This document shows, one piece after another, positions 22,746 to 35,667 of a stretch of DNA of 64,000 nucleotides; the stretch's first letter is position 1, and every line of letters begins with the position of its first letter. The position numbers and the translations under genes are program-made. Origin of the DNA: Misgurnus anguillicaudatus (taxonomy: Eukaryota; Chordata; Actinopteri; Cypriniformes; Cobitidae). The notes under the pieces are model-generated. The model worked only from the letters and a program-made list of their open reading frames with translations, was not told the origin of the DNA and made no database searches. Location: positions 32,136,001 to 32,200,000 of the forward strand of contig NC_073354.2 in NCBI RefSeq assembly GCF_027580225.2, read 5' to 3'.

Positions 22746-22875
22746 TTACATTTATGCATTTGGCAGACGCTTTTATCCAGAGTGATTGACATTTTATCAG
22801 CATGTGTGTTCCCTGGAATCAAACCCAAAACCTTTTGCGCTGCTAACGCAATGCTCTTCCAATGAGCTACAGGAA
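22746..22875 (-). mobile_element. tRNA-derived SINE copy
   Basis: On the plus strand CATTTATGCATTTGGCAGAC then GCTTTTATCCAGAGTGA, followed by GTGTGTTCCCTGG, and GCGCTGCTAACGCAATGCTC to GAGCTAC. This is the classic teleost SINE layout read backwards: on the minus strand a tRNA-like head with A and B boxes comes first, then the conserved tail. Related pieces are at 26905-27018, 42380-42500 and 676-905. Confidence 0.75.
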
Positions 22876-22945
22876 AACGTTTTAATGTTAAAATACTTTC
22901 TACTGCGAAAGCTCAATTTATTTTGTTTTCTCATCTTGGTTATAG

Positions 22946-23378
22946 TTAAAGGAAAACACCAACGTTTTTCAATGTGTTACTATGTTCTTACCCCAACTTA
23001 GATGAATTGGTAAATACCTATCTTTTTTCAATGCGTGCTTTGAAACAGCGCCTCGTGAATGTGTTGGCATTTATCCTGGGCCCATTCATTCCTATGGCTC
23101 CAAACAGGGATAAATTTAGGAGCCACAAAACACTTCCATGTTTTCCCTATTTAAAGACTGCTACACGAGTAGTTACACAAGTAAGTATGGTGGCACAAAA
23201 TAAAACTTTTATTTGGAGCCATAGGAATGAATGGGGCTAGGCTAAATGCTAAAACATTCACGACACGCTGTACAAAGATTAAAAGTGCACGCATTGAAAA
23301 AGATAGGTATGTATTAATTCATCTAAGTTGAGGTAAGAACATAGTAAAATATTGAAAAACGGTGGTGTTTTCCTTTAA
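22946..23378. mobile_element. TTAA-bounded foldback element, copy 2
   Basis: Starts TTAAAGGAAAACACCAACGT and ends GTGGTGTTTTCCTTTAA with complementary arms and a short centre (CACAAGTAAGTATGGTGGCA). Same family as 16151-17654, but uninterrupted. Confidence 0.88.
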
Positions 23379-23384
23379 CACAAT

Positions 23385-24133
23385 TTTAAAGCTCACATAA
23401 CTCACACTGTTTCTGCTTATCTCATGTTAATCTTGAGTACATTTAGAGTAGTATTACATCCTTCATATATCCAAAGAGTCTTTAGTTTTATTAGATATAT
23501 AAAAGACAGATCAGCTGTACCGATTGTTTCCGAATAAGCCTTGAGGCGTACCGCAGGCGGAGCGAATCGCAAGCAACACACAAAACATTATCCCACTATC
23601 TCCGGATAACTTGTGATTCACTACATGTTTGTGTCGTTTATATTATATGCACTTACGCGCCGACTGCAAACAAAACACAGACATTTGATGCAGTTTTACT
23701 TACCGCCTGCAACTCATGACCCAGTTGGGACCGACCCATTTCAACAAAATCCTGCGTTAAACAAGCATACGTGCAAAACTGCGCTGCTACCCCGGATAAA
23801 CAAACTATATCCATTGTTTCCTTTTTTCTTTGGGAAACTGAACAAGCTGGAATTTCCCTAACAAATGACAATTTACTTCATTGTTGGTTGATGTGTGTGT
23901 GCGCGCTATTCCAGTTAAAGTGCCCATATAAGGACTTCCGCTGTACTTCCTGCACTGAAAGTGCCCATAAAAGAAATAAAGCAAGATTATTATGTATGAA
24001 TCTTCATATTCGAAAAAAAAACTTTCTAAACTTGTACAAACCCTGGCAAAGTGCATTCAACACAAAAATACTCAGTTTAACATCCACCTTAAATGGCGTT
24101 AAAAAGTCAGAATGCATGAAATAGCTTAAAACC
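23385..24133. mobile_element. Dispersed cypriniform-type repeat, copy A
   Basis: About 750 bp running from AAAGCTCACATAACTCACAC to GAATGCATGAAATAGCTT then AAAACCCCCCTTTAA. Its outer parts recur at 45385-45540 and 45742-46050. Shared landmarks are GTCTTTAGTTTTATTAGA, AAAGACAGATCAGCTGT, CCCATATAAGGACTTCC and ATAAAAGAAATAAAGCAAGA. It contains ORFs of 82-117 codons on both strands without family resemblance, best seen as chance frames in a repeat. Confidence 0.75.
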
Positions 24134-26904
24134 CCCCTTTAACTCATTCACACAATCATTTCACACAACACCAGAGACACTTCATACAAAGGACGATTTA
24201 ATTTTCACACTTTTTAAACTTGAATCAATTGATGGATAACTCAAACAGATTCATTTTCTGATCAATAAGCTCCATTTTACAGCAAAGGTCGATTGGCATT
24301 TTTTTACTGAAGCAACTGAGGAGAAAAACTTAAAAGTCAATTCAACAACCGCTGTATCTATCTGGTAATCTACTTTGACAGACCTTCTTTGAAAGCCTAT
24401 AAAGTGAAAAGCTATACAGACCTTATTTACGGAGCTTCTTTTGGCTTCTCTGAACGAATGTTTAAGCATTGATTTTTTTCCTCACTTCTTCAGGCATCTC
24501 CTCATCGGGTCTCCGCTTCACGCAAACTCTGAAGGTCCAATCAAACATCATTTTCTCTTAAATTACTCCAGTCCAGATCAATAAAGATCAGCTGTTTGTC
24601 CCGAACCGAGTCTCCTCTTGGGTAAATATACATCAGGAACTAATTTCATTCACATTCAAGGCAACTCTTCACTTCTCAAAAACAAGACCTTTGCTAGGTT
24701 AAAAGAGGACAAAGAGGAGATAACCACAGATGTACTGCTAGAGCCCACTGTTTCTGATCTCTTTTGTAATATATTGTAATTTATAAAACATATTTTATAC
24801 ATATCATGAGCTTCTACTTTTCTTTATGTATCTACTAAAAAATAATTAAAGTATTTATTATGTGCACGTTTAAATCGTTCAAATACACTACTGGACTGTC
24901 CATATATGTACACTCTGTTCATTTGCACTACCAGTATAGTGTACATTTAAGGACATCTTTAGACCTCAGCGTCTGTACTCAGACATCAGAGAAAACGGCA
25001 TCGCACCTCACACTTAAAAGCATTATTTTACCGGTAAGCGCTATGTGTGAACAAAAAATATCGCTTGCCAGCATTAAGGATGGACGACATCAGACCGCGC
25101 TGACAGCCTCAGGCCAATCATAACGTTTTGATACAGATGACGCATTTACCGCGCACTGTTTACTGACGTTTTCACACACACGTTTCTTAAAAGTCGAGCA
25201 CACCTAAAGTTAACATCCACACTTCTTCACCAAAGTTGTTTAAAACAGTTTACCATCTATTTGCTGAATTGCAGACATCTATGAAGCCTAAACTATAATA
25301 GCAGATAAACTATAATAGTAGAGAGGGACAAAAAGGACTAGCCTACCAACTCGTTTCCTCAACGTGTTTTCATTCAGAACACGTGAACTAGCTGAAACGA
25401 ACAAGGAGAGTTTCAACACGCATTTGGAAAAGCGAGGCGCTAGAGAGCACTGTTCGTTTGGATGCAAAATACAATTTCACCACTAGATGGGGATAAATCC
25501 TACTTATTGTTCCTTTAACTACACACCCCAGAAAACGATTTTTGCAATTACCCAGTTCGAAAAGTGAAAAGACATAAATAATAACCAAAGTCATGACCAC
25601 TTTGAGCTTTAAGAATTGATGAATTACATTCTGCTATTCTGGGAAAATAAATATATGGTCTCGTCTGTCTCTTGTTATTAATGTATTTTCTGTTCTGTAT
25701 GTTTTCTGTTTTACAGGTTATTGCCAGAAACTAAAGCACAACACAGAAATTTAATATCCTGTCATAAAGATGACCTTCTGGTGTAATCTATGATGCTTCA
25801 AAAAGCAATTAGGGATCTAATGGCTTGAAATCAGCACTGTTGATGTAGCTCATAATTTCTGGAGACGCCCGAAAGCAGCCCAGACTCCCTGTAGGGTGTC
25901 TGTAACCCCAGCCCGGCCCCATTCTGCTATATGTATCAGAGAAGGCATGCTTCATTTAACTAATTCACTAAGGGATTAGGGGGAGTACAAAAGTGATTTT
26001 TTTTTCTCAAAGCAAAACAGCCCTTTCATCTGGGGTAGTCTAACTGTGCTTGGTTTGGGATTGGGCTCCCAGATGGATTTTACTCAGGGCTTAGTCACCG
26101 TGAGGTAAAGCGACCATGAGTTGATTACTGCTTTGAAAATCCTGTTGCATTCTGGGATGGAGACGTTCCCAATCTGGAACATCAAATTACAGAATAACAT
26201 GGCATGCACAGCTGTTGTAAAGTCTGTTGTGTACTTCTGTACCACCACCTGATGATAGCCTATCAAAACAAATGCAGAAATGCACCTCACCTGGTAAAGG
26301 TCAAATGCTCAGTACCTTAAAGACTTAACAGATGGTACGTTGACATTACATATTTTATAGTAAGTGTCTAGGGGTTAGGGTTTGTATTTGCACAAAAAAT
26401 GCATGAAACATTCATCTAAAAGCATCCCTTGTAGCTACAGTAATAATATTCCAATATGCATTCTCATCTAACTGCTCCACATTGAAAACACAAGAAGACT
26501 TAAAAGAATCCATTTTAAAAGAAAGTAAAAAATTATTGCAGATATTTTGCACACATACTGTACCCATTTGGGACAACTGGATCCTAAATGTAGCACAATA
26601 GTGCATGCATCACTCCCATGAGAAGAGACCTGAACATTCCCAGCAAAATCAATCTACCACATTTAAAAAAGCCCCATACAACATGGCCTGTGTTCAGCGG
26701 GCATGCCGGGCAGCAGAGAGCCATTGTGAAGGACAACCATGTTGCCAGAAACAGCTCAATGGTCACTTCACACCGAACAGAGCTGCAGTCACGAAATAAA
26801 TAACCATTCATGTAAAGCCGCACACAAAATGACCATTGTTCTCCATATAGGGCCATAACTCAAGCTGGATTTTTTTGTTTGAGATGGAATATGCCAATTA
26901 CTTT
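24134..26904. other. Intronic sequence; at most weak repeat traces
   Basis: 2.8 kb of mostly single-copy-looking intron. 25180-25520 has a few traces shared with fish MITEs (ACCACTAGATGGGG; GTTCCTTTAA) but no clear left end. No exon with matching splice sites was found. Confidence 0.4.
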
Positions 26905-27018
26905 GTGCTACTGTATAGCTAGTGCGTCACAAGTGCAAAAGGCTGTGGGTTCGAACCCAGGGAACATGCATAGTGATAAAATATGTATACGATGAACTGT
27001 AAATTGGTTTTGGATAAA
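26905..27018 (+). mobile_element. tRNA-derived SINE fragment
   Basis: Contains a B-box-like GGGTTCGAACCCAGGGAAC, then the decayed tail GGATAAAGTGTCT (the family has GGATAAAAGCGTCT). It lies in the opposite orientation to 22746-22875. Confidence 0.6.
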
Positions 27019-27028
27019 GTGTCTCTAA

Positions 27029-27450
27029 AGCCCGGAATACACTGCAGGATTTTTGCCCTCCTATAAGATCATTTTCTTATCACACTGTCCGACATGGATT
27101 GTTTAAACTCGGGTATGACAGGCATGTAGACTGTACGATGATGACACGGAAGCTTCGGCGGCTGCGTCACACATTAGCGCGACGTGACCAGCATGAGCTC
27201 GTGGTAAACAAATACCAGTATGCAGGTCGTAGCAGCAAACACACTGTGCGATGATCATGCTGAATTCCTGACACTGTCAGAAAACTATCGTAGGCTATCT
27301 TTGGATGCAAGACCGGGAAAACGGCCGTCTTTGAACCTCCCTCATAGGACCACCGATAAAGAGCCACGATCACGAAATTGCGACGATTGTTTCACAATGG
27401 CAATCTTTCGTCTGGGATAGCCAATAATCGTGCAGTGTATCCCGGGCTTG
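27029..27450. mobile_element. MITE with AGCCCGGAATACACTGCA ends
   Basis: The left end AAGCCCGGAATACACTGCAG is mirrored by GTGCAGTGTATCCCGGGCTT. The interior of about 420 bp is CpG-rich and includes an ORF of 66 codons without resemblance to any family. Terminal repeats are about 20 bp. Confidence 0.75.
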
Positions 27451-27879
27451 AAACACATGTGAATGTACATGTAAATGAAGAAACATAAAGATTAGGAGAA
27501 ATTGTGCTGTTTTAAAGAGATAAAAATTTGTCATCAGCTATTACTTTCGCCACTGAACACACAATTTTGAACCGAAGTTATGAGAATATTTTATACACAA
27601 AATAATTAATTTAAAGTGCTAGGGTCATCTTCACAAACTTATGTGATGATAAAGTCCAGACCATAGGCTGTTTTATACGTCTACGCAAATGTACGACACA
27701 TGCGCATTGCAACAAAATGCAATGTATCTCCTGGGGTACATACTACATTCTCCTGCACAAAGTACAAAGTATGCGTGGTTACAAAAATCTGCCGATGCAC
27801 GTACAGTGTGAGCATACTATAAGAAAATGCGCACTATATATACAGTATAAAATATATATAAATGTGAAATACTTCCAGC
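27451..27879. other. AT-rich intronic sequence
   Basis: Short tracts such as ATATATACAGTATAAAATAT. No element was recognised. Confidence 0.35.
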
Positions 27880-28578
27880 TTAAAAAGACACCATTTTTTT
27901 TTAAATAGGCTTGTTTTCCATCTCCCCTAGAGTTAAACATTTGATTTTGACTGTTTTGGAATCCATTCAGCTGATCTCTGGGTCTGGCTCCACCACTTTT
28001 AGCATAGCTTAGCATAATCCATTGAATCTGATTAGACCATTAGCATCACGCTCAAAAATAACCAAAGAGTTTCAATATTTTTCCTATTTAAAACTTGACT
28101 CTTCTGTAGTTACATCATGTATTAAGACCAACGGAAAATTAAAAGTTGCGATTTTCTAGGAACTATACTCTCATTCTGACGTAATAATCAATTACTTGAT
28201 TATTAGCCGCAACATGGCTGCAGGAGGCGCAATGATATTACGCAGTGCCCGAAAATAGTCCCCTGCTATTGAAAGTTACCAAGTGGACTATTTTTGGGTG
28301 CTGCGTAATATCATTGCCAGACTTATCGGCCTAGAAAATAGCAACTTTTAATTTTCCGTCGGTAGTACACAATGTTACAACAGAAGAGTCAAGTTTTAAA
28401 TAGGAAAAATATCGAAACTCTTTGATTTATGCTAAATGGTCTAATCAGATTCAATAGATTATGCTAAGCCATGCTAAAAGTGGTACTGCCAGACCTGGAG
28501 ATCGGCTGAATAGATCCCAAAACGGTAAAAATCAGATATTTACCTCTATATTTTTTAAAAAGTGGAGTGTCCCTTTAA
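27880..28578. mobile_element. TTAA-bounded foldback element, TTTTAGCATAGCTTAGCATA family, copy 1
   Basis: Begins TTAAAAAGACACCATTTTTT and ends GGAGTGTCCCTTTAA. Arms of about 300 bp pair (CCACTTTTAGCATAGCTTAG against its complement at 28465-28485; GACTCTTCTGTAGTTACATC against GTTACAACAGAAGAGTC). A second, truncated copy is at 31311-31862. Confidence 0.88.
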
Positions 28579-29118
28579 GGGTTATGGGTAATATTAGCTT
28601 AAACAGCATGCATGAATGCATATTTTGAAATGCAACAAAAAATATATAGGCATTCAGGCCCCGAATCATGATTTGATGCCGATACTAACTTTGCATACAC
28701 TTGGAAATTACTCAAATTGGGGTGCGGTCACTGTTCACAAAGAAACTTTCTGAACTATAACAGCAGTTAATCCAAATTTCAGAAAGTTACAGTTTCATGC
28801 CAGCCTTAAGGATAAAAAGAAGGTTAAAGGCAAAAGACATCAATGTTGTACCGCAGAGCTTCATCTAACTTAATTAGAGGCCTAACAGGCAGAGTGTGAC
28901 TCAAGATAGCAGAATGCAGCCGACCAGCACATCAAATTTTGATTTGACTGCTCTGCAAAGGCACAGATGCCATGAGAGAGATCGACAAAGTGGCTAATGA
29001 TCACGTCTTCTGTATGCTGTCAATCATAACCCATCAGTTAGCAGCATGGAAACGTAATACCAGATGGGACAGGGTTGTCTATTAGGGCAGTGGTTCTTAA
29101 ACTTTTTACAAGTGCAAG
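28579..29118. other. Intronic sequence without recognised feature
   Basis: No repeat end or exon was recognised. Confidence 0.35.
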
Positions 29119-29352
29119 TATGTAAAAGGCGGAGTGCACAATTTTTGGAAAAGAGAGTCGGTCCGACTACCAAAACACACTTGTAGCCAATCAGCAGTAA
29201 GGGACGTGTCTACTAACCGATCGTTGCCTGGGTTGTGTATATGTGGGGTGGGTCTATCAACATAAGGTCCAGATTCTACTGGGGTAGACGGGTGTTTGTT
29301 AAGGTGATTTCAAATATAAACATTGGCTTTCAGAGATCATGGGCCCTGCATT
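29119..29352. mobile_element. Short MITE with diverged ends
   Basis: Left AAAAGGCGGAGTGCACAATT and right GATCATGGGCCCTGCATTT are diverged inverted ends. AACATTGGCTTTCAGA near the right end also occurs at 19375-19395. Confidence 0.5.
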
Positions 29353-29788
29353 TGTCATTATTTTCGACAGTCATTTTAATCCAAATACACATAGTACATC
29401 ATATTTATGCTATACATTTTTTTCATTTATCTGTTTTTTGGGACAACCCATATGAACTTGGAGTTGTAACTTAAGTGGCACGCTTTACCAGTCGAGCTGT
29501 GTATCAAACGTTTTGCACATCCCTATTTTAAAGTAACCTCAGTCCATGCACTCAATAAAATAATTATTTTATTAATTACAAAATGACAAAGATGAATGGC
29601 CGACTCATGTTGGCATGACAACCGTTTTGGATCAGATGCTTATTGGCCATGCTTCTCAGTAAACGCAAGTGACTTCACATAAAGTCACCAATAACCTTAA
29701 CCTATTCTTATTGTTTAGTGGTGAACATGATTACTAAATGAGTATGGAGATTTCACTTTTTCAGATTGCAACTGTATCATCATGACCT
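29353..29788. other. Intronic sequence without recognised feature
   Basis: No repeat end or exon was recognised. Confidence 0.35.
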
Positions 29789-30677
29789 GGGCTGGGTTTC
29801 CCGATAACGATTGAACTTAGCACTTAAGAGCGCTTTTTACGAGCTACTTAACGAACATTCGTTGTTCATTTACGCGCGTTTCCCAAAGATGCACATGAAA
29901 CGATCGCTCGCAGCTGGGTTTTAAGCTAATGATCTTCAGCCGATGTGCACTAATATTTTTAATAATATATTTTCATTATTGTTCAATTACTTTTTGAATG
30001 TTTTAATAATTTATTAAATATTCTTTTCCGTATTTAGTTAGGACTCGTCCCACTGCGAAATGCCTTCTGCGTTTCTATTATAGTTTACATTATTATTATT
30101 ATTTGTTGTTTATTATCTATGTTTATTTATTATTATGGATTATTGCATTGTACCGTAAATATTTATTTGGTTTCTTTAATCGGATGCCATTTCCCTTCAA
30201 AACAATGTTTAGATGAATTATAGCAGCAATTGGTATGAACCATTTATCAATTTGCTACACCAACTTTTACCAAAATACAAAAAACTTTTAACAACTTGTT
30301 CAAAATACGTTTTCCTTCTTTATTAATTTATGTTTAGTCATTTAAATTTGATTTCTCATTTGAATTTTAAATATATTATATTATATATTTAATATAAAAT
30401 AAACAAAGAACCCATTAAATAAATAAACATTTAAAACATTACATTATCGTCATTGCAGGAGTGCAATTTGCTGGTTGTCCTGTAGGTGACCTTGTAACTC
30501 TGTTGTCTTAAGATGCACTTATGAATGAACGATTACTCCAGACCACTCGTAGATCTACGATGATTTTCAAGTGCAACTTAAGTTACGAAGCTTTTGGGAA
30601 ACAGCCCGTAATTCTAAAATGTATACGATCGGTTTTACGATCTACTTAGCCTTACAACGCTTTTGGGAACCCCGGCC
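29789..30677. mobile_element. DNA element with GGGTTTCCCGATAACG ends
   Basis: The left end GGGCTGGGTTTCCCGATAAC and right end CAACGCTTTTGGGAACCCCG then GCCC are imperfect inverted repeats. Next to them ACGAGCTACTTAACGAAC and AAGTTACGAAGC form further paired motifs. The interior is AT-rich and noncoding. Confidence 0.65.
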
Positions 30678-31310
30678 CAGATCAATTATGCATTCACTAG
30701 CTCAAAGAAACACTTACTATCATTTACTAATCAAACAGGTCTGTATCAGGCATGGTGACATCATCCAATAACAAATTCAGAAACTCCAACCGTGTCTGTC
30801 TGCAACTGAGTAAATGATGATCATGCAAATCTAGGTTAATGATAAATGCTCATAAAAACGTATGGCTTGATGCAAATGTTAATAAGAAACATCCAATTGT
30901 TGACTGAATCACACGTCTATGTCTGAACAAAATAAGTGTTGGGCACTAAAGAATTCAACACAATTTAATGTTTCTGAAGGGTGAATCCATTTCATTGCTC
31001 TGTTGAAGACAAGCAATATCCTGAGTGTCTTACTCCTCAAATACAGGCTTTATAATAAAGACAGGCCAGAATGAAAATTGCAAAAGGTGCGATGCTCCAG
31101 AACTCCTGCATGTGCCTTTTTATTGTCACAGAGAAAAGAGCTACACCTTCAGACAAGTGCGCTAATGTACATTTCTTCACCCAAAACTCTTTTTTACAAG
31201 ACATTAGATAATTTTTATTTACATCTCAACTTCTATAACAAAAATTGTTTTTTATAAATTTTTTAGAGCACTTTTATTGCTTTTATTAGCTTACTATTGG
31301 CATGCTGTGG
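30678..31310. other. Intronic sequence without recognised feature
   Basis: No repeat end or exon was recognised. Confidence 0.35.
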
Positions 31311-31862
31311 TTAAAGGCACATTCCACTTTTTTTTAAAAATATACTCATTTTCCAGCTCCCCTAAACATTCGATTTTTTAAGAGTTAAACATTTGATTTC
31401 TACCGTTTTGGAATCCACTCAGCTGATCTCCGGGTCTGGCGCTACCACTTTTAGCATAGCTTAGCACAATTCACCGAATCTGATTAGACCATTAGCATCA
31501 CGCTAAAAAACACCCAAAGAGTTTTAATATTTTTTGTATTTAAAACTTGACTCTTCTGTAGTTACATCGTGTACTAAGACCAACAGAAAATTAAAAGTTG
31601 CGATTTTCTAGGCAGATATGACTAGGACTATACTCTCATTCTGGCGTAATATAATCAAGGACTTTGCTGCCGTAACATGGCTGCAGGAGGCACAATGATA
31701 TTACGCAGCAGCCGAAAATAGTCCCCCTAGTAACTTTCAATGGCAGGGGACTATTCTATTTTCGGGCACCTGCTGCGGTCATGGTACAGCAGAAAAGTCC
31801 TTGATTATTACGCCAGAATGAGAGTATAGTTCCTAGCCATATCTGCCTAGAAAATCCCAACT
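31311..31862. mobile_element. TTAA-bounded foldback element, TTTTAGCATAGCTTAGCATA family, copy 2, truncated
   Basis: Starts TTAAAGGCACATTCCACTTT and follows copy 1 through the left arm and centre. The right arm stops near AGCCATATCTGCCTAGAAAA, where a different repeat begins (ATGGGGTGAGAAAAAATCTT). Confidence 0.85.
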
Positions 31863-31867
31863 TTCTC

Positions 31868-32150
31868 ATGGGGTGAGAAAAAATCTTGAAATAAGTTTAC
31901 TTTTTTCTTAACCACTTAATTCAAGAAAAAATTTTCTCACCCCATTGGCAGATTATTATTATTTTTTGCTTGTTTTAAGCACAAATTCACTAAAATTTTA
32001 TATTTTTTGTCTAAAAACTATACTTATTTTCTTAGGTCTTCTTAGACTTATTTTCTTTTGCTCATGCTGCAGAATTTTTTGATATTTCTACTGAAAACAA
32101 GACAAAAATACTAAGTAAGAAAGTCATTTTTTGCAGTTTATGTACAGTAT
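31868..32150. mobile_element. Half copy of the TTTTTTGCAGTG palindromic element
   Basis: Contains landmarks of the family (TTTTTTGCTTGTTTTAAGC; CTTATTTTCTTAGGTCTTC; CTGAAAACAAGACAAAAATA then CTAAG) in the order of the right half of 32314-32743. It begins with a short hairpin around ATGGGGTGAGAAAAAA and TTTTCTCACCCCAT. Confidence 0.65.
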
Positions 32151-32313
32151 ATATAAATACACACATAAACGAAATAAACGAATGCAAATCAAATGTAATA
32201 ATCATGACATTAAACATTTGAGTTGGATTTATCTGCGTGTATTTTTGTGTAAATGTATGGGGTACTACTAATATTATTGTCCTGTCAGCCTTGACGACAA
32301 ACTTAGGTTTCTG

Positions 32314-32743
32314 CACTGCAAAAAATGATTTTCAAGAAAAACATTTCTTAGTATTTTTGTCTTGTTTTCAGTAAAAAAGAAATTAAATTAAGATGCTTTG
32401 CTTTTTCTTGATGAGCAAAACGACCCAAGAAAATAGTCTAGTTTTTACACCAAAAATATCAAATTTAGGTGATTTTGTGCATAAAACAAGCAAAAAAATC
32501 AGCCAAATGGGTTAAGCAAATTTTTCTTGAATTTAGTGTTTGAGGAAAATGTTTAAGATTTTTTTGTTTACCCCATTAGCAGATTTTTTTTGCTTGTTTT
32601 ATGCACAAAATCACTTAAATTTGATATGTTTGTCTAAAGGCTGGACTTATTTTCTTGGGTCGTTGTGCTCATCAATTTTAGATATTTTTACTGAAAACAA
32701 GACAAAAATACATTTTTTTTCTTGAAAATCATTTTTTGCAGTG
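32314..32743. mobile_element. Palindromic MITE, CACTGCAAAAAATGATTTTC family, full copy
   Basis: Opens CACTGCAAAAAATGATTTTC and closes GAAAATCATTTTTTGCAGTG, a perfect 20-base inverted end. The interior repeats the theme in both orientations (CAAAACGACCCAAGAAAATA and its complement; GTGCATAAAACAAGC and its complement). A second full copy is at 40756-41186 and pieces are at 31868, 41300 and 58905. Confidence 0.9.
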
Positions 32744-34206
32744 TGCTGTTGTTTCTCTGCTAATGCAGCATCTATTCAGCAAATTAATTATTTTATAGTG
32801 ATATGAAGCAACAGACACACTCGGAAAAACTATAAGCATGGATCTTTTGCCAATAGCCGATTGTACCTCCAATGAACTATCGGTGCCGATTAATCAGCAA
32901 AAACAATTAATCGGTCAACCTCTATTTAGAATTACTCAAATAATCACAATTTTATTTTTTTTTTAATCAAATTTTGGTTACAAAACAAGAATTCATTTTT
33001 TAATAGAGTTTATTTGTTTTGCTGAATCTACTAAGGCACATTACACATTTCACAGTTTACAAATCGAGGGGTGATATAACCGTATAACACTGAGCTTCAT
33101 GCACTGACATAACCATATAAACACTGACAGAGAAATCCTACTAAAAAGACCAAGCAGCTCAATCATCTACGAAACCCCAGTAGACTACTGATGCTGAAAG
33201 TTAAAGTAGTATTATACATAAAAAACCAACGACTGAGAACTCAGAGAGGGATTTGGGGAAACTGAGCTACGGGAATTATACAGCCGCCGGTTATCCAACT
33301 CCGCAGGGATGATCATCTTTCAAAATCTCCACAGAAAGCAGCTACTTTACAATCTCCAAGGGTCATCGGACAGCGGGATGCACGGTCAGAGAATCGACCG
33401 GTGATACTCGGGTCTGGTGGGAGCTCCACACTATTAAAGATGAAGCAGAAGAAAGGGAATGCATGCAGAGCCGCACAGCTCTTGACACTTTGTCAGCATA
33501 ACAAAATTTCCCAAACTTGATGGGTGCATGCAAATTGGTTTCATGTTTCATTTATTTTCATTCTCAGTATGTTAGCAGATCTTTAAAACACCTGATGTCA
33601 TCCCACAAGACTCTTGTACTAAAAAGTGAAGCAAAGTACATCTCATCCATCATCTGGCAAAGGAATCTACCTGCATTTCCTACAAGCAATGCCACAAACC
33701 ATGCATCAAAAACTTAAGACTCAAAAATAAATACAGCAACAATAATTCAGTACTGTAGTACGTCCAAACACGCCAGCTATGGATTTCAGCAAAGACGCAA
33801 CTGCCATCAAAGCTCAAGTCTATCCAGTAGTCATCCAAAATCCCATCAGTTCTTAAACAGGCGCTGAGCTGTCAGGTACAACGAGACATACGCTAGAGGA
33901 GACCTTCATCTCTACCTGCTTCAAAAGATGCATATTTAATTTATACACCAGCATTTCCCTGAGTGCCTGCCACACATTATCATTTCACAGTGGCAGAACT
34001 TAGCAAATCAAATTTAGCAGCTGACAAGGCCTTTTAGTGATGATTTTCACAAACCGTGACATTTTGGATTGTGCAGTATATTAAAGCACACATAGTCTAT
34101 GAATCAAAACCATATTAGCATGAGAGAGGACAGATATCAGTAACTAATATTTTTTGGGGGGTGCAGCCGATGCACCGAAATTTCGGCCACCGAAAATGAT
34201 CCCAAT
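32744..34206. other. Intronic sequence with small repeat ends
   Basis: 32860-32925 contains CGGTGCCGATTAATCAGC and TTAATCGGTCAACCTCT, the end of a hAT-like element. 34155-34200 has GATGCACCGAAATTTCGGCC, the end of the family seen at 42506. The rest (32930-34150) looks single-copy with no supported exon. Confidence 0.4.
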
Positions 34207-34479
34207 GCTGTCAAAAGATTAATCATGATTAATCGCATACAAAATAAAAGCTTGTTTGCATAATATATTTGTGTGTGTATTGTGTGTAATTATCACTTAT
34301 ATATAAATACACACATGTATACATTTAAGAAAAATTGTGTTGATGTATATATATTTTATATATAATATAAAATATATTAAAATCTAAATAAATATGCATA
34401 AAAATTTACATTTTTCTTAAATACATGTATGCATGTGTGTGTATTTATATTTAAAAAATAATTACACAGTGCATACATA

Positions 34480-35667
34480 CACTCACCTAAAGGATTATTA
34501 GGAACACCATACTAATACTGTGTTTGACCTCCTTTCGCCTTCAGAACTGCCTTAATTCGTGGCATTGATTCAACAAGGTGCTGAAAGCATTCTTTAGAAA
34601 TGTTGGCCTATATTGATAGGATAGCATCTTGCAATTGATGGATATTTGTGGGATGCACATTCAGGGCATGAAGCTCTCGTTCCACCACATCCCAAATATG
34701 CTCTATTGGGTTGAGATCTGGTGACTGTGGGGGCCATTTTAGTACAGTGAACTTATTGTCATGTTCATGAAACCAATTCGAAATGATTCGAGCTTTGTGA
34801 CATGGTGCATTATCCTGCTGGAAGTAGCCATCAGAGGATGGGTACATGGTGGTCATAAAGGGATGGACATGGTCCAAAACAATGCTCAGGTAGGCCGTGG
34901 CATTTAAACGATGCCCAATTGGCACTAAGGGGCCTAAAGTGTGCCAAGAAAACATCCCCACACTATTACACCACCACCACTAGCCTGCACGGTGAGAACA
35001 AGGCATGATGGATCCATGTTCTTATTCTGTTTACGCCAAATTCTGACTCTACCATCTGAATGTCTCAACAGAAATCAAGACTCATCAGACCAGACAACAT
35101 TTTTGGTGAGCTTGTGCAAATTGTAGCCTCTTTTCCTATTTGAAGTGGAGATGAGTGGTACCCGGTGGGGTCTTCTGCTGTTGTAGCCCATCCGCCTCAA
35201 GGTTGTGCTTGTTGTGGCTTCACAAATGCTTTGCTGCATACCTCGGTTGTAACGAGTGGTCATTTCAGTCAAAGTTGCTCTTCTATCAGCTTGAATCAGT
35301 CGGCTCATTCTCCTCTGACCTCTAGCATCAACAAGGCATTTTCACCCACAGGACTGCCGCATACTGGATGTTTTTCCCTTTTCACAACATTCTTTGTAAA
35401 CACTAAAATTGGTTGTGCGTGAAAATCCCAGTAACGGAGCAAATTGTGAAATACTCAGACTGGCCCGTCTGGCACCAACAACCATGCCACGCTCAAAATT
35501 GCTTAAATCACCTTTTTTCCCATTCTGAAATTCAGTTTGGAGTTCAGGAGGTTGTCTTGACCAGGACCACACCCCTAAATGCATTGAAGCAACTGACATG
35601 TGATTGATTAGATAATTGCATTAATGAGAAATTGAACAGATGTTCCTAATAATCCTTTAGGTGAGTG
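34480..35667 (-). mobile_element. Tc1-family transposon, complete in length but inactive
   Basis: 1188 bp bounded by inverted repeats CACTCACCTAAAGGATTATT then AGGAACA at both ends (the right end read as its complement). It is flanked by TA at 34478-34479 and 35668-35669, the Tc1/mariner target. The single interior gene for transposase is on the minus strand and is broken (see next entry). Length and layout fit a complete Tc1 element. Confidence 0.95.
34608..35599 (-). pseudogene. Tc1 transposase pseudogene
   Basis: The gene encoded a cut-and-paste transposase with an N-terminal helix-turn-helix DNA-binding region and a DDE catalytic domain. It is now in three minus-strand pieces. 35599-35342 carries the first DNA-binding part (LSNFERGMVVGARRASLSIS). 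35308-35075 carries the second part and the first catalytic Asp in VVWSDES, followed at once by a stop. 34961-34608 carries the second Asp in QQDNAPCHKA and the Glu in WPPQSPDLNPIEHIWD, spaced as in Tc1 elements. Breaks: a frameshift between the first two pieces, a stop after WSDES, and a frameshift before GMFSWHTLG. All three catalytic residues are still readable, so decay is moderate. Confidence 0.93.

Noticed and set aside
23613..24124. Overlapping ORFs of 82-117 codons on both strands
   Set aside because: They lie in a dispersed repeat whose second copy (45.4-46.0 kb) does not conserve the frames.
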